Source: JARFQH01 sp963825595 | GTDB taxonomy: Bacteria; Desulfobacterota; Desulfobacteria; Desulfobacterales; SG8-13 | Reading direction: 5' to 3' | DNA length: 64,000 nt | Assembly (NCBI GenBank): GCA_963825595.1 | Contig: CAWGUE010000001.1 | Location: 62,001 to 126,000, forward strand | Part shown: positions 7,704 to 16,280 of the stretch, one piece after another | How positions within the stretch are numbered: position 1 is the stretch's first letter | Layout of the letters: the number at the start of each line of letters is the position of its first letter | Program-made: the position numbers and the translations under genes | Notes under the pieces: generated by a model | Seen by the model: only the letters and a program-made list of their open reading frames with translations | Database searches by the model: none | Told to the model about the DNA's origin: nothing

Positions 7704-9707
7704 TTACAACTTCTGGGCCCAGGCAACATCACCCAGCCTGTTTTTTATGCTGAGTGTCAATTCGGACATGTGTCGATCTGCGTCCGGTGCTTGCAGGGCC
7801 CGCTGGTAGATACGCCGGGCCCACTGCTTGTCTTTCAGGTAGGTCAAAACACATTCCGCCAGAAAACCCAGATCGCGGGCCCCGGACATCTTTTTTTCAG
7901 CCGATTGAATCAGCCCCTGTACAATGCCCGGATCTGCGGCTTGTCGATCGGCCGACCGGACCAGGACTTCGTAATCACCGGCATTCTCGCAGAAGGTTTC
8001 CGCCTTGGCATACAGGGCATGGGCCCGATCGGTATCCCCGAGGCCGGCCAGAACGGCACCGGCGGCAGAAGTGCAGCTGACCACGTCGGCACAGGCCTCG
8101 GTGGCCTTTTCGAACAACTGACCGGCCCACTGTTCATCCCCCAGCTTACCCAGCACACCCCGGGAGAGCCGGACAAAATCGCTTGAATTGCTGCAGCGTT
8201 GTTCCAAGCCGGAGTAAATCGTTTTGGCCCATTCTTTATCGTTAAGATTGGCCAGTATGCCGTCGATCACATTGTTGGTCTTGACCTCTTCATCACACTT
8301 TTCCAACTGCATGGTGTAGATTTCGCGAACCCACTCTGAATCCTGCAGATCGGCATGGATGGCATCGGCCAGTGTCAGGTATTCGGGGAAATAATGACTC
8401 TGCCGTGCGGCATTCTTGTAAAGTTTCCGGGCGTAATGTTTGTCGCCGGTCAGTCTCACTACGTCCCTGGCCAGCGTAATTGTGGCGCCGGCGGTTTGGG
8501 CTTCGGTTTCGCGACCGATAAATTCGGTGTAGAGCGCCGCATGGGCGTCTCTTCTCTCCTGCTGGTCCTTGATTGCATCAACCCATTTTGGATCATCGGC
8601 GTATAGCAGAATCGCTTCAGCGGTTTTCTTGAACTCGTCATTGCTTTTCACCGCTATCTCTGCCTGCTTCAACACCTTCAGGGCGGCAGGCTTATCCTGA
8701 ATCTCTTCGGCCAGAGCCTTGGTCACTTCGAGGAGTTGTTTCGAATTCGGTTGGGCGCCCAAGGTCTTTTGATAGACCTCAGCGGCAACCCCGGTGTTAC
8801 CGGTATCAGATATAATCGCCTTGGCCAATTTCGACAATTGATCAAACGTCGTCGATAGGGGCTCAGCCTTTTTGTATATATCGAGAGCCAGTTCTTTGTC
8901 TTCGAGTGATTGGACGATTGACTTCGCCAGGGTCATCAGCTCCTCGCCTTTTGTCATGCGATCGGAAGCTTTACGATAAATGGCCTTGGCGTATTCCGGA
9001 TCCTTTAAATCGGTAACAGCGGATCCTGCCAGTGCAATCAAATCTTTGCCGGTTTCGAGCTTGGTCTCACCTTTCGCAAACAGAGTGCGGGCCAGTTCGA
9101 CGTCTTCGATGCTCTCGATAACGCCTTTGGCCAGCTGAGCATAATCATCGCCGGTTTTGCAGCTTTCAGCCGCCTGATTGAAAACCGCCTTGGCCTGTTC
9201 CCGGTCTCCGAGAACGTCCAGGATGCCCTTGGCACATTCAACGTGATCGGCCATCGAAGAGCATTTTTCCATAGCCGCATCGATAGTCTTTTTCGCTAAC
9301 GCCTCGTCGCCCAGAATGTCTTGGATGTTCTTGCTCAACGCGAAAAAATCGGTGATGCGGGTGCATTTTCCCTGAGCGGCACCCATGAGTTCAGATGCGG
9401 TGTCGGCATCACCTATATCCGATGCCACGTGCGCCAGGTTGATAAAGTCCTGAGTCGTAGCTCCGAAATCCTTGGCCTGAACCAGGTACTGTTTGGCCTT
9501 TTCCTTATCCCCCAGCGCTTCAGCGGCACCCTTGGCGAACAATATCAATTCGTCCACGGTCTGGGCCCACTCGGCGCCTTCGTCCAGCAATTCGCCGGCC
9601 CACTGCGTGTCGGAAAGCTCCTGGGCGATTTCCCTGGCAACATTCACATAGTCTTCTGAGGTTTGACAGCCTTCTGCTTTTTCTTCCAATTCTTCCTTGG
9701 TGCTCAC
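7704..9707 (-). CDS. large TPR/HAT-like helical repeat protein
   Basis: The start is placed at a GTG (9707), because the bases just upstream (AAAGGAGGAGG) form an ideal ribosome binding site. A longer TTG start at 9725 would place that site inside the gene. The 667-residue product has no signal peptide or membrane segment. It is almost wholly tandem repeats of about 33-36 residues, roughly 18 of them. Their pattern is LAKGVL..LGD.EWAK.LY.KAE..C, two helices per repeat joined by an LGD/LND turn. This is TPR- or HAT-like and suggests a cytoplasmic scaffold. Many repeats end in Cys. Its partners are unknown; it is monocistronic and followed by repeat elements. Confidence 0.75.
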   Translation of the reverse strand: MSTKEELEEKAEGCQTSEDYVNVAREIAQELSDTQWAGELLDEGAEWAQTVDELILFAKGAAEALGDKEKAKQYLVQAKDFGATTQDFINLAHVASDIGDADTASELMGAAQGKCTRITDFFALSKNIQDILGDEALAKKTIDAAMEKCSSMADHVECAKGILDVLGDREQAKAVFNQAAESCKTGDDYAQLAKGVIESIEDVELARTLFAKGETKLETGKDLIALAGSAVTDLKDPEYAKAIYRKASDRMTKGEELMTLAKSIVQSLEDKELALDIYKKAEPLSTTFDQLSKLAKAIISDTGNTGVAAEVYQKTLGAQPNSKQLLEVTKALAEEIQDKPAALKVLKQAEIAVKSNDEFKKTAEAILLYADDPKWVDAIKDQQERRDAHAALYTEFIGRETEAQTAGATITLARDVVRLTGDKHYARKLYKNAARQSHYFPEYLTLADAIHADLQDSEWVREIYTMQLEKCDEEVKTNNVIDGILANLNDKEWAKTIYSGLEQRCSNSSDFVRLSRGVLGKLGDEQWAGQLFEKATEACADVVSCTSAAGAVLAGLGDTDRAHALYAKAETFCENAGDYEVLVRSADRQAADPGIVQGLIQSAEKKMSGARDLGFLAECVLTYLKDKQWARRIYQRALQAPDADRHMSELTLSIKNRLGDVAWAQKL

Positions 9708-10109
9708 GTCCTCCTCCTTTGGCAAGTGGATTATAAATGTGTATCGAAAAAGTCATGGCGCCCGCCGATCGTGGTATGTCCTGATAGCATCAATGTCGAA
9801 CCGTGCAGAAGAGATGCAGGAATCAACGATCGGCCGCGCAAATTATGGGTGCGGTTTTTGCTGTATTGTCCTACATCGTCGGCCTTGACGTTGTCAATCA
9901 ACATCTGTTGTTTAACCCACATCACATATCGGAGTGGAAAAATACTCATGCAATATGCGGGTTGACGCGGTTTTGATGTAGATTTAGAGATGGGCTACGA
10001 GTAACAATGGTTCGCTAACGACAACGATATCCGGGGTCTTTTCAAAAGATTAGATTGCATAGCAGAAGGACAACTTTCGAGGATTTTGACGCCTGGTGTT
10101 CGGCTTCTA
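9708..10109. other. intergenic region, no gene recognised
   Basis: About 400 bases upstream of the helical-repeat gene. Short frames here lack ribosome binding sites and recognisable products. It probably holds that gene's promoter, which I cannot place. Confidence 0.4.
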
Positions 10110-10317
10110 CCCAAATTGAGCGATTTTCAAGTTTGCCGCAGATACAAGGAAAATGTCGTTCCGCTATAGTGAACTATGCGGGACGGCATTTGACGCCATA
10201 GATGCGGTGAAATTGATAATCCCGTGGGGTTTCATATTTTCGAAAATCAAACTGGTAGAATTCCTTATAATTACTTTTAATTTATTCATTTCGAAAATAT
10301 GAAACGCTCAACTTGGG
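10110..10317. repeat. repeat family C, copy 1 (MITE-like)
   Basis: This 208-bp element has terminal inverted repeats: CCCAAATTGAGCG at the left and CGCTCAACTTGGG at the right (12 of 13 positions). Near the right end GTTTCATATTTTCGAAA (10229-10245) pairs perfectly with 10289-10305. A second copy lies at 15992-16227. The right end stops 2 bases before the stop codon of the BaeR-like gene. Confidence 0.75.
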
Positions 10318-10319
10318 TT

Positions 10320-10997
10320 CTAATCAAATTTGTATCCCACACCATACACCGTGTGGATTATTTCTATCCCGGGAAGCTTTTGGGCGATTTTCTTGCGCAG
10401 GTTTTTGATATGCGAATCGATTGTCCGGTCATACCCATCAAACTGATATCCCTGGACTTTATCGAGCAACTGACTGCGGGAAAAGACTCTCTTCGGGTGT
10501 GCTATCATGACTCTTAACAGCCCGAACTCACTGGGCGTCAAATGCAGCTCCTGGCCCTCCACATGCACCTGATGGGTCGACTCATTCAGTGTGATGGGGC
10601 CAACACTTATTATGGCCGAGGTCGGATCGGCATGGGACCGGCGTAAAACGGCCTTGACCCGGGCGACCACCTCTCGCGGGCTGAAGGGCTTGCAGATATA
10701 GTCGTCGGCTCCCAACTCCAAACCGAGAATGCGGTCCAATTCTTCCACGCGGGCGGTGAGCATAATGATAGGAATATTGGAAAATTTTCGGATCTCTTTG
10801 CACACTTCGGTCCCATTCATTCCAGGGAGCATGATGTCAAGTAATATCAAAGCGGGCGGATCGCTCTTAATTGACGGCACCACTTGGTCACCTTGGTATA
10901 AGCAAGTAACCCTGAAACCGGACTCCATCAAATAATCGCGCAGTAGATCCGCAATTTTTGATTCGTCTTCGACGACTAAAATGGCCTCCTGGCTCAT
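10320..10997 (-). CDS. baeR: OmpR/BaeR-family response regulator
   Basis: The product is 225 residues: a receiver domain (residues ~5-118) with acidic pocket VVEDE, phospho-acceptor in LLDIMLPG, and KPFSPRE. A C-terminal winged-helix DNA-binding domain (~130-223) has LTPSEFGLL, RSQLLDKV and the closing IHTVYGVGYKF. The partner kinase lies upstream on the same strand, but an intergenic repeat of about 340 bp separates them. BaeR is the closest named relative I recognise (envelope stress), although the target genes here are unknown. The nearby divergent secreted protein is a plausible target. Confidence 0.85.
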   Translation of the reverse strand: MSQEAILVVEDESKIADLLRDYLMESGFRVTCLYQGDQVVPSIKSDPPALILLDIMLPGMNGTEVCKEIRKFSNIPIIMLTARVEELDRILGLELGADDYICKPFSPREVVARVKAVLRRSHADPTSAIISVGPITLNESTHQVHVEGQELHLTPSEFGLLRVMIAHPKRVFSRSQLLDKVQGYQFDGYDRTIDSHIKNLRKKIAQKLPGIEIIHTVYGVGYKFD

Positions 10998-11033
10998 GTC
11001 TATGACTGCCCCTTGATGGTGTTTTTGTCTTCT

Positions 11034-11375
11034 ATAGCTGTTGTCCTAAATCTGTTCCGATTAGAGGGTGTGTGCGACAGCAAAAAATCCCCCCAACGAG
11101 GCTGTCCGACAACCCCTCAAATGCATGATACTACTACCATATATTGTTTCAGTAAAATTAAACTATATATAGTAGGCTGTGCCGGTTTTTTGGAGGTTGT
11201 CGGACAGCCTCCTGCCCCCCTTTTACGAAAGGGGGGAACGCTTAAACACCAGCATCCCTTTTTGACGCAAGAGCTGGGTTGGAACCACTTCAGGCCTTTA
11301 CCAGTTCCCCCTTTGGCAAAGGGGGACAGGGGGATTTTTATAATAGAGCCAATCGGAATATTATTCTGACATTCA
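11034..11375 (+). repeat. repeat family A, copy 1 (with nested insert)
   Basis: This element matches the minus-strand element at 46612-46837 over both flanks of an inserted segment. Shared parts include GAGGGTGTGTGCGACAGC, AAAGGGGGGAACGCTTAAAC and CAAAGGGGGACAGGGGGAT, ending in GGAATA-ATTCTGACATTC. Two strong hairpins form from the CCCCC-TTT-GGGGG blocks. It lies between the BaeS-like and BaeR-like genes and overlaps the kinase stop codon. Confidence 0.8.
11098..11211. mobile_element. 114-bp inverted-repeat element nested in repeat A
   Basis: Perfect 17-bp inverted ends (GAGGCTGTCCGACAACC at 11098-11114 and its complement at 11195-11211) bound an AT-rich core. The other full copy of family A lacks this segment at the matching place (AAATCCCCCC joined nearly directly to GGCCCCCC). 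It therefore looks like a separate insertion, with no coding capacity. Confidence 0.65.
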
Positions 11376-12878
11376 GAATAATGGAAATTCAATCTGGATC
11401 AAAAGACCGCCTGATGGCGAATGAACACCCCGGATGCGTCCTTTGTGAGACGCAACAATTTGTTTGCAGATGGCCAGTCCCAACCCGCTGCCGCCCGTCG
11501 TCCGACTCCGTGATTGATCGACGCGGTAAAGTCTGTCGAACAACCTTTCGAGCGCATCTTCGGGCACACCGGGTGCGGAATCCTCGAACGAAAGTGTCAG
11601 CTTCTGCGCAGTATGTTGTTCGAAAATTCTTAAAACCCCCGGTGAATCGGTGTATTTTAATGAGTTGTCCAGCAGGTTGGTAAATAGCTGAGCCAGTTGG
11701 TCGGCATCGCCATGAATGATGAGCCCCTCCCCTTCACCGGTCATCATATCAACTTCAATTCCCTTTTTAGCTAAACGCGGTCGAAAATGGTTGACCATTT
11801 TATCGAGAATCTCAAACAGCTTGACCGGATCGCTCTTGGTCAACAGGCTTTTTGAGTCGGCCAAAGACAGAAAATGGAGATCCCCCACCAGTTTGCTGAG
11901 GCGGACCACCTCTGAGTGCAGTGAATCAAGGCCGGCTTGGTCCGGTTTTCTCAAACCATCCTGCATGGCTTCAATCTCTCCTTTTAGAATCGCCAAGGGG
12001 GTCCGCAATTCGTGGGAAATATCCGTAAGCCACTGCCTGCGCAAAGTTTCGTATTTCTTGAGCGTTGCGGCCATTCGGTTAAAGTCCAACGCCAACTGTC
12101 CCAGTTCGTCTTGCGTACCGACATCGATCTTGGTATCGAACTTGAACTCGGCAAGGCGCCGGGTTCCATTGGCCAGTTGGCGAACAGGAGCCAGCAGGTG
12201 CTTTGAAAGCAGGAACGAAACGATTGCGGCAAGCACGAGAATACCACTACCGATCAAATAGAACCCATGGGTCTGCTCTTTAAGGAAAGAAATGGCCAAC
12301 GGATGGGTTAGTTGTTCGCGCTTATGGAGACCGAGCCATCCCACGACCCGGCCGTCCACGGGTATTGCCCGCAAAGTGTAGTGACCTGAAGGCCCCCTGG
12401 CTGATCCTCCGACAACATGATTGCGGTCAGCATCGAAAAGGGCAAGTCCTCGGGCCAGTCTGATAAATGGCTTGGGGCGTCTGGCACCCGGCGGCGGACG
12501 TTCGGGGGTATCGTTTGCGTCCGGCTTTATTCCAACAGTCTTGGCGGGCGTATGGGTAAGAACCGTATCCTCACGCCTTGCCGGCGACCGGTATCGCTCG
12601 ATATCGCCTTTTGCCAATGCGGATCGTAAGATATCCCGCCAACCACTCGAATTATCTATTAAGGCATGCCAGCCATTATTGACCTCATAGACCGCCGCCA
12701 ACTCGGAAATAAGCCCGTCGAGATTATCCAGCGCTGCCTTGTTGACATAATCTGCGAATCCGCGGGCCATATAGAAGCGCATGATTCCGACCATCAGCGC
12801 CACAACCAGGCAAGACGTCAACAAAAACACGGCAAATATTTTGTAAGCCAACTTCATTTTCACCACGGTTGTCGACAC
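11373..12878 (-). CDS. baeS: BaeS-like sensor histidine kinase
   Basis: The product is about 501 residues. One membrane helix (residues ~12-32), a ~170-residue periplasmic region with a proline/arginine-rich stretch, a second helix (~208-226) and a HAMP segment precede the phospho-acceptor motif ISHELRTPLAIL. N box (NLLDNSLKYTD), a D-box variant (EDSAPGVPEDA) and GGSGLGLAI follow. The canonical DNGPG-type box reads EDSAPG here. Several starts are possible (GTG 12878, GTG 12866, ATG 12857); the AAAGG before them does not settle the choice. It precedes the BaeR-like regulator, with repeat A between the two. Confidence 0.85.
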   Translation of the reverse strand: MSTTVVKMKLAYKIFAVFLLTSCLVVALMVGIMRFYMARGFADYVNKAALDNLDGLISELAAVYEVNNGWHALIDNSSGWRDILRSALAKGDIERYRSPARREDTVLTHTPAKTVGIKPDANDTPERPPPGARRPKPFIRLARGLALFDADRNHVVGGSARGPSGHYTLRAIPVDGRVVGWLGLHKREQLTHPLAISFLKEQTHGFYLIGSGILVLAAIVSFLLSKHLLAPVRQLANGTRRLAEFKFDTKIDVGTQDELGQLALDFNRMAATLKKYETLRRQWLTDISHELRTPLAILKGEIEAMQDGLRKPDQAGLDSLHSEVVRLSKLVGDLHFLSLADSKSLLTKSDPVKLFEILDKMVNHFRPRLAKKGIEVDMMTGEGEGLIIHGDADQLAQLFTNLLDNSLKYTDSPGVLRIFEQHTAQKLTLSFEDSAPGVPEDALERLFDRLYRVDQSRSRTTGGSGLGLAICKQIVASHKGRIRGVHSPSGGLLIQIEFPLF

Positions 12879-12892
12879 CTTTCTATCATGAT

Positions 12893-13030
12893 AACCACTT
12901 ATATCGGCCTTCCGTATTTCGGAACTTTATAGTGGTAGTCAATAAAACGCGCCATTATAGGATCGTTTTATTCACCAACCACTTATACCATCCTTCCGTA
13001 TGTCGGAATATAATTTTGAAAAGCGGTATA
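12893..13030. repeat. pair of REP-like hairpins (family F) around a third hairpin
   Basis: Two related units, about 12893-12938 and 12978-13030, each contain TTCCGTA-TCGGAA inside an outer stem (ACCACT/AGTGGT in the first, TTATACC/GGTATAA in the second). Between them AATAAAACG (12941-12949) pairs with 12964-12972. A third unit lies at 27449-27500 in the other orientation. The pair occupies the divergent region between the BaeS-like gene and the secreted protein gene. Confidence 0.6.
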
Positions 13031-13254
13031 AAAAGCGAAATAAATAATAATCAATTCCATCAGATGGATCAATCATTTCAGCCATATTCGCAACATCCAC
13101 ATCCTTTCTCCACATTTCCTCCATAATTTCAATTTCCACGTTTATCACATTTTTCCTTCATACTTTCTCCATATTCAAGCGTTAAATTACAGGCAAGACG
13201 ATGCGAAAACCGCTCGTCACATCTTAAACCAATTTCCAACCAGAGGAGGGTATC

Positions 13255-13788
13255 ATGAAAAGAAAGCCAATCAGCGTTGTCATTCTGACCGTACTTTTGG
13301 CCATTACACTCATCGGCGTGGGTATTGCCGCCGAACAAACGGAGCGGCCGTTTGCCGGAGCCAAACACCGTCACCACCGCGACGGCGGGCTGAAAATCCT
13401 ATCGCGCACCATCCACCAAAATATGGCGGCTCAGGTGCTTTCCGAAATTACGGGCCAACCTGTCGACACGATTCGGGAACAAGTCGAGGGAAAACGACTG
13501 CGGGCAGTGTTGGATGATTACAAGATTGACCGCGAAGTCTTTCAAACCGCCATGCGGTCGAAAACCAATGCGTTGATCAGTAATCTTGTCGAAGGAGGCT
13601 ATATTACACCGGCACAGGAAAGAAGCATCGCCGAAAAAATGGATCGACAATTGCAGCGGCGTGAACTCATGAACCGTCTGATTGAAAAGGGTGTCGAAGA
13701 TGGAACCATCACATCCGAACAGGCACTGGTTTTGAAGTCACAAGCGCCGCTAAACCGAAGATTTCAACTTACATTTCGGCACTGCTGA
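13255..13788 (+). CDS. secreted helical protein, DUF2680-like layout
   Basis: The product is 177 residues. A clear signal peptide (residues 1-25, hydrophobic core VVILTVLLAITLIGVG) is followed by a His-rich basic stretch (KHRHHRDGG) and an all-helical body. Two subrepeats resemble the DUF2680 style, with phrases such as EGGYITPAQE and EDGTITSEQA. A strong ribosome binding site (AGAGGAGG) precedes the ATG. The last nine or so residues and the stop codon come from a 45-bp palindrome, so the natural C-terminus has probably been replaced. It is divergent from the BaeSR-like pair, which may regulate it (inference). Confidence 0.7.
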   Translation: MKRKPISVVILTVLLAITLIGVGIAAEQTERPFAGAKHRHHRDGGLKILSRTIHQNMAAQVLSEITGQPVDTIREQVEGKRLRAVLDDYKIDREVFQTAMRSKTNALISNLVEGGYITPAQERSIAEKMDRQLQRRELMNRLIEKGVEDGTITSEQALVLKSQAPLNRRFQLTFRHC

Positions 13789-13804
13789 AGTGTAAGTTGA
13801 AATC
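13760..13804. repeat. 45-bp near-perfect palindrome overlapping a stop codon
   Basis: Two 22-base arms meet around a single central base. The outer 14 pairs (GATTTCAACTTACA and its complement) are perfect, and the two inner mismatches would be G-U pairs in RNA. It covers the stop of the secreted-protein gene (13786-13788). It could serve as a terminator, although no T-run follows. Confidence 0.75.
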
Positions 13805-13835
13805 ACCCGATTAGGGGTTCAATAAGGAGTTAACC

Positions 13836-14167
13836 GTGCCCGAAAAAAAATCATCGGCCATAAGCACATACGAAAACAGTTTAGAACCTATCTCAAAATA
13901 AAGATTTTGGTTCAAGATTAAGGCGGAGCCGCATTTCCCCGCTTTGCGGGACTTCCCGCCCGATCGATTCTTCATTGTGGGTCGTAACCCGCAGGCATAC
14001 TCAAGTATGTCGAGGACTTAAAAGAAGGCTCCAACACCGAGATTTATCCGCCTCTGGAGGACTTGTCCGCATAGGGCGGATGGGGCCAAAAGATTATTTT
14101 GAGATAGGTTCTACTCTTTTACGCCCTCGCGCTCGCAGTTCCGCTGTTGCTTTTGACCCTTATATGA
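13836..14167 (+). pseudogene. small single-helix membrane protein gene interrupted by a miniature element
   Basis: A GTG at 13836, seven bases after AAGGAG, opens a frame reading VPEKKSSAISTYENS. It then enters the inserted element and stops at 13901. Immediately after the element (from 14114) the frame reads LFYALALAVPLLLLTLI and stops at 14165-14167, a typical membrane helix. Removing the element and one copy of its TA target joins the two halves in frame into a 33-residue protein with one transmembrane segment. The exact rejoining supports a real small gene broken by the insertion. Its function is unknown; it follows the secreted-protein gene and may belong with it. Confidence 0.6.
13882..14113. 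mobile_element. TA-flanked miniature inverted-repeat element (MITE-like)
   Basis: Perfect 18-bp inverted ends GAACCTATCTCAAAATAA begin at 13884 and finish at 14111. They are flanked on both sides by TA, the target duplication typical of IS630/Tc1-type transposition. The interior (about 190 bp) has no transposase. It interrupts a small membrane-protein gene whose frame is restored on precise removal. Confidence 0.8.
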
Positions 14168-14389
14168 TGCGGATCGGCCAATGCGCAAGTTCGTAGCGTC
14201 ATCCCGAAAAACAGGCGTGCCGAAGAAATCATATTCTCAGATTCCCCGGCACACGATGCTTCGGAAAACGGCCAGAACGCTCTGTTTATACACTCTGAAT
14301 AAGGGTTTCGGCTGTTTGTACTTCCTCACGCAGGTTCGCACACGATGGTAGTCTTCACGTATTCATGGCTTCCCCTTTGGATCCGCTCA

Positions 14390-14827
14390 CTATACCGGAA
14401 CCATCACCACCGGCGCAGTACTGCATTTGAGAACCCTTTCGGCCACACTGCCAAAATCAAAATGACCCTCACTGCCCCGGTTGGCCATGACGATAAGATC
14501 GATTTTTTCCGATTCGATCAGTTTCAGAATTTCGTTGGCCGGTTCGCCGACACTGACGTGGCGGATGTAGAGCGGGCAGGCGTTTAAAAACTGTTCGCAC
14601 AACTTGTCCAGCCGGGTTTCGGCTGTTTTCTTTTCCCAGGCCCGCATCTTTTCGAATTCTTTCGGATCGTATTCCCCGTAATGAACACCGAATTCGGGGT
14701 AGTCTTTCAGAACATAGAGAATGTGGATTTCCGCTCCGTATTTTTCAGTCAGCGACGTCACATATGGCAGGGCTCCTGCGGCGTTCTCCGAAAAATCGGT
14801 CGGCCAAAGTATCTTGTTGATCTCCAT
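14390..14827 (-). CDS. universal stress protein UspA family
   Basis: The product is 145 residues, a single Usp domain. It opens with MEINKILWPTDFSENA, has DLIVMANRG in the core and ends GSVAERVLKCSTAPVVMVPV. The nucleotide-binding loop is GSEG followed by only four residues before GS, shorter than the usual G2xG9xG(S/T), so ATP binding is doubtful. The start at 14827 follows GGGGGGAGAGG. It is the last gene of the nitrate-respiration run on this strand, though 86 bases separate it from the preceding gene. Such proteins often accompany respiratory genes in anaerobes. Confidence 0.85.
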   Translation of the reverse strand: MEINKILWPTDFSENAAGALPYVTSLTEKYGAEIHILYVLKDYPEFGVHYGEYDPKEFEKMRAWEKKTAETRLDKLCEQFLNACPLYIRHVSVGEPANEILKLIESEKIDLIVMANRGSEGHFDFGSVAERVLKCSTAPVVMVPV

Positions 14828-14913
14828 GGACACCCTCTCCCCCCTTCAATTTAGTATTCCCTACAAATAAAACAATTCCCATTTCCAAAAATTTGCAACA
14901 CTCCAATCAGGAT

Positions 14914-15954
14914 CTATTTACCGAACGGACATTTGGGAAAAAGACAATCGGGGCAGTTCAGGCAAAGCCCGCCGTGGCCCATTTCTGCTATGTTTTCTCT
15001 GGTCAGGTTCTCACCGGCGAGGATTCTCGGCAGTATCAGATCGAGGATGGTGGTCTTGTGGTAGAGGCCGCAAGCCGGAATTCCGATAACCGGGACGCCG
15101 TCCACATCGGCCAGCATCAGCATGGCGCCGGGCAGAACCGGCGCGCCGTAACATTCGGCCTGGCCACCAGCCAAACGGATGCCTTCCCGGGTCACATCAT
15201 CCGGATCCACGGACATCCCACCGGTGGTGAGAACCAGGTCGGCGCCGGCAGTGAGCCACCGCCGGATTTCGATCGAAATGGCCTTAGCGCTGTCCGGTGC
15301 AAATGAAACGCCAATGACCTCCGAGCCGATGAGGCTGATCTTTTCCCTCAACACCGGTTCGAACTGGTCATCGATCAGGCGCGTGAAGACTTCACTGCCG
15401 GTGATGACCAGGCCGGTCCTGGCCCTGGGCAGTGAGACGACCCGAAAGATGCCGTTCCGGGCCTGAGCGAGAGCAGCGGCTTGGCGCACCAGGTCGGTTT
15501 TAACGACGATCGGAATGGCGCGGGTACCGGCCACGATGTCACCTTTTTTCACCAGGCTGTTTGTGTGCCGTGACGCACACATCACTTCTCCCAGCAGGTT
15601 GAAACGGGTCAGCGTGTTTACGGCAACCTTCAGCAAGCCGTCCCTGCCGGCCAGAAGGTTGAGTTTTCCTTCACGGGGCTCGGCCTCCGGCACAACACCG
15701 TCCCCGCACAGGGCGTCGGCCAGAATAACAGCCGCATCATTTTCGTGCATGTGCCCGTCGTCGATGTCGAGAACAAATAGATTCTGTTTGCCCAGGCGTT
15801 GAAGGTGGCACAAATCCGTAGACTGCACCACGTGGCCCTTCTTGAAGGCGCGCCCCTTGAATTCACCCTTGCGGACCTCGGTCACATCGTGCGCCAAAAC
15901 CAGACCGACGGCATCTTTTAAATCTACGGTTCGGAACATGGTAACCACCGACAA
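14914..15954 (-). CDS. MoeA/MogA-type molybdopterin-binding protein with Cys-rich tail
   Basis: The product is about 346 residues (Met at 15939 is an alternative start). The C-terminal half contains the molybdopterin-binding MoCF fold, with VITGSEVF and the LTTGGMSVDPDDVT signature. The N-terminal half is a shorter version of MoeA domains. The last 20 residues contain CLNCPDC and PKC, a likely Fe-S or zinc site that ordinary MoeA lacks. MoeA-type proteins insert molybdenum into the cofactor. Its place after narGHJIK and fmdE suggests it serves nitrate reductase maturation or a related molybdoenzyme. Repeat C lies between it and fmdE. Confidence 0.8.
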   Translation of the reverse strand: MSVVTMFRTVDLKDAVGLVLAHDVTEVRKGEFKGRAFKKGHVVQSTDLCHLQRLGKQNLFVLDIDDGHMHENDAAVILADALCGDGVVPEAEPREGKLNLLAGRDGLLKVAVNTLTRFNLLGEVMCASRHTNSLVKKGDIVAGTRAIPIVVKTDLVRQAAALAQARNGIFRVVSLPRARTGLVITGSEVFTRLIDDQFEPVLREKISLIGSEVIGVSFAPDSAKAISIEIRRWLTAGADLVLTTGGMSVDPDDVTREGIRLAGGQAECYGAPVLPGAMLMLADVDGVPVIGIPACGLYHKTTILDLILPRILAGENLTRENIAEMGHGGLCLNCPDCLFPKCPFGK

Positions 15955-15991
15955 ACTGACACGATTATTCTACCGAATTGAATTATTTCTT

Positions 15992-16227
15992 CCCAAATTG
16001 AGCGATTTTCAAGGCTTGCTCGCCTTTGGCGATGTTGCCGCAGATCCTGTCGTTCCGCTATAGTCTGCTATGCGGGTTCCGCTTACGGGAAGATGCGGTG
16101 ATTCGCCAGAGGCGGATAAGAATTGGAAATCCCGCAGGGTTTTATATTTTCGAAAGTCAAATATGCAGAATTCCATATAATTATTATTAATTTTATCATT
16201 TCGAAAATATAAAACGCTCAAATTGGG
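15992..16227. repeat. repeat family C, copy 2 (MITE-like)
   Basis: This 236-bp element is homologous to 10110-10317. It has terminal inverted repeats CCCAAATTGAGCG and CGCTCAAATTGGG. The internal stem is GTTTTATATTTTCGAAA (16139-16155) with 16199-16215. One base pair differs from copy 1 on both strands (C-G to T-A), so pairing is kept. It lies between fmdE and the moeA-like gene. Confidence 0.75.
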
Positions 16228-16280
16228 TTCTTATAATCATCGTCTCAGTTCATTGTTAACTCATGGAACTGTCATACTTT

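Noticed and set aside
8000..9700. Possible CRISPR-like periodicity in the helical-repeat gene
   Set aside because: The period reflects ~105-bp coding repeats with diverged DNA, not identical short repeats and unique spacers.
13882..14113. Element considered as a small RNA gene or terminator
   Set aside because: The TA flanks and in-frame rejoining of the interrupted gene fit a transposed miniature element better.
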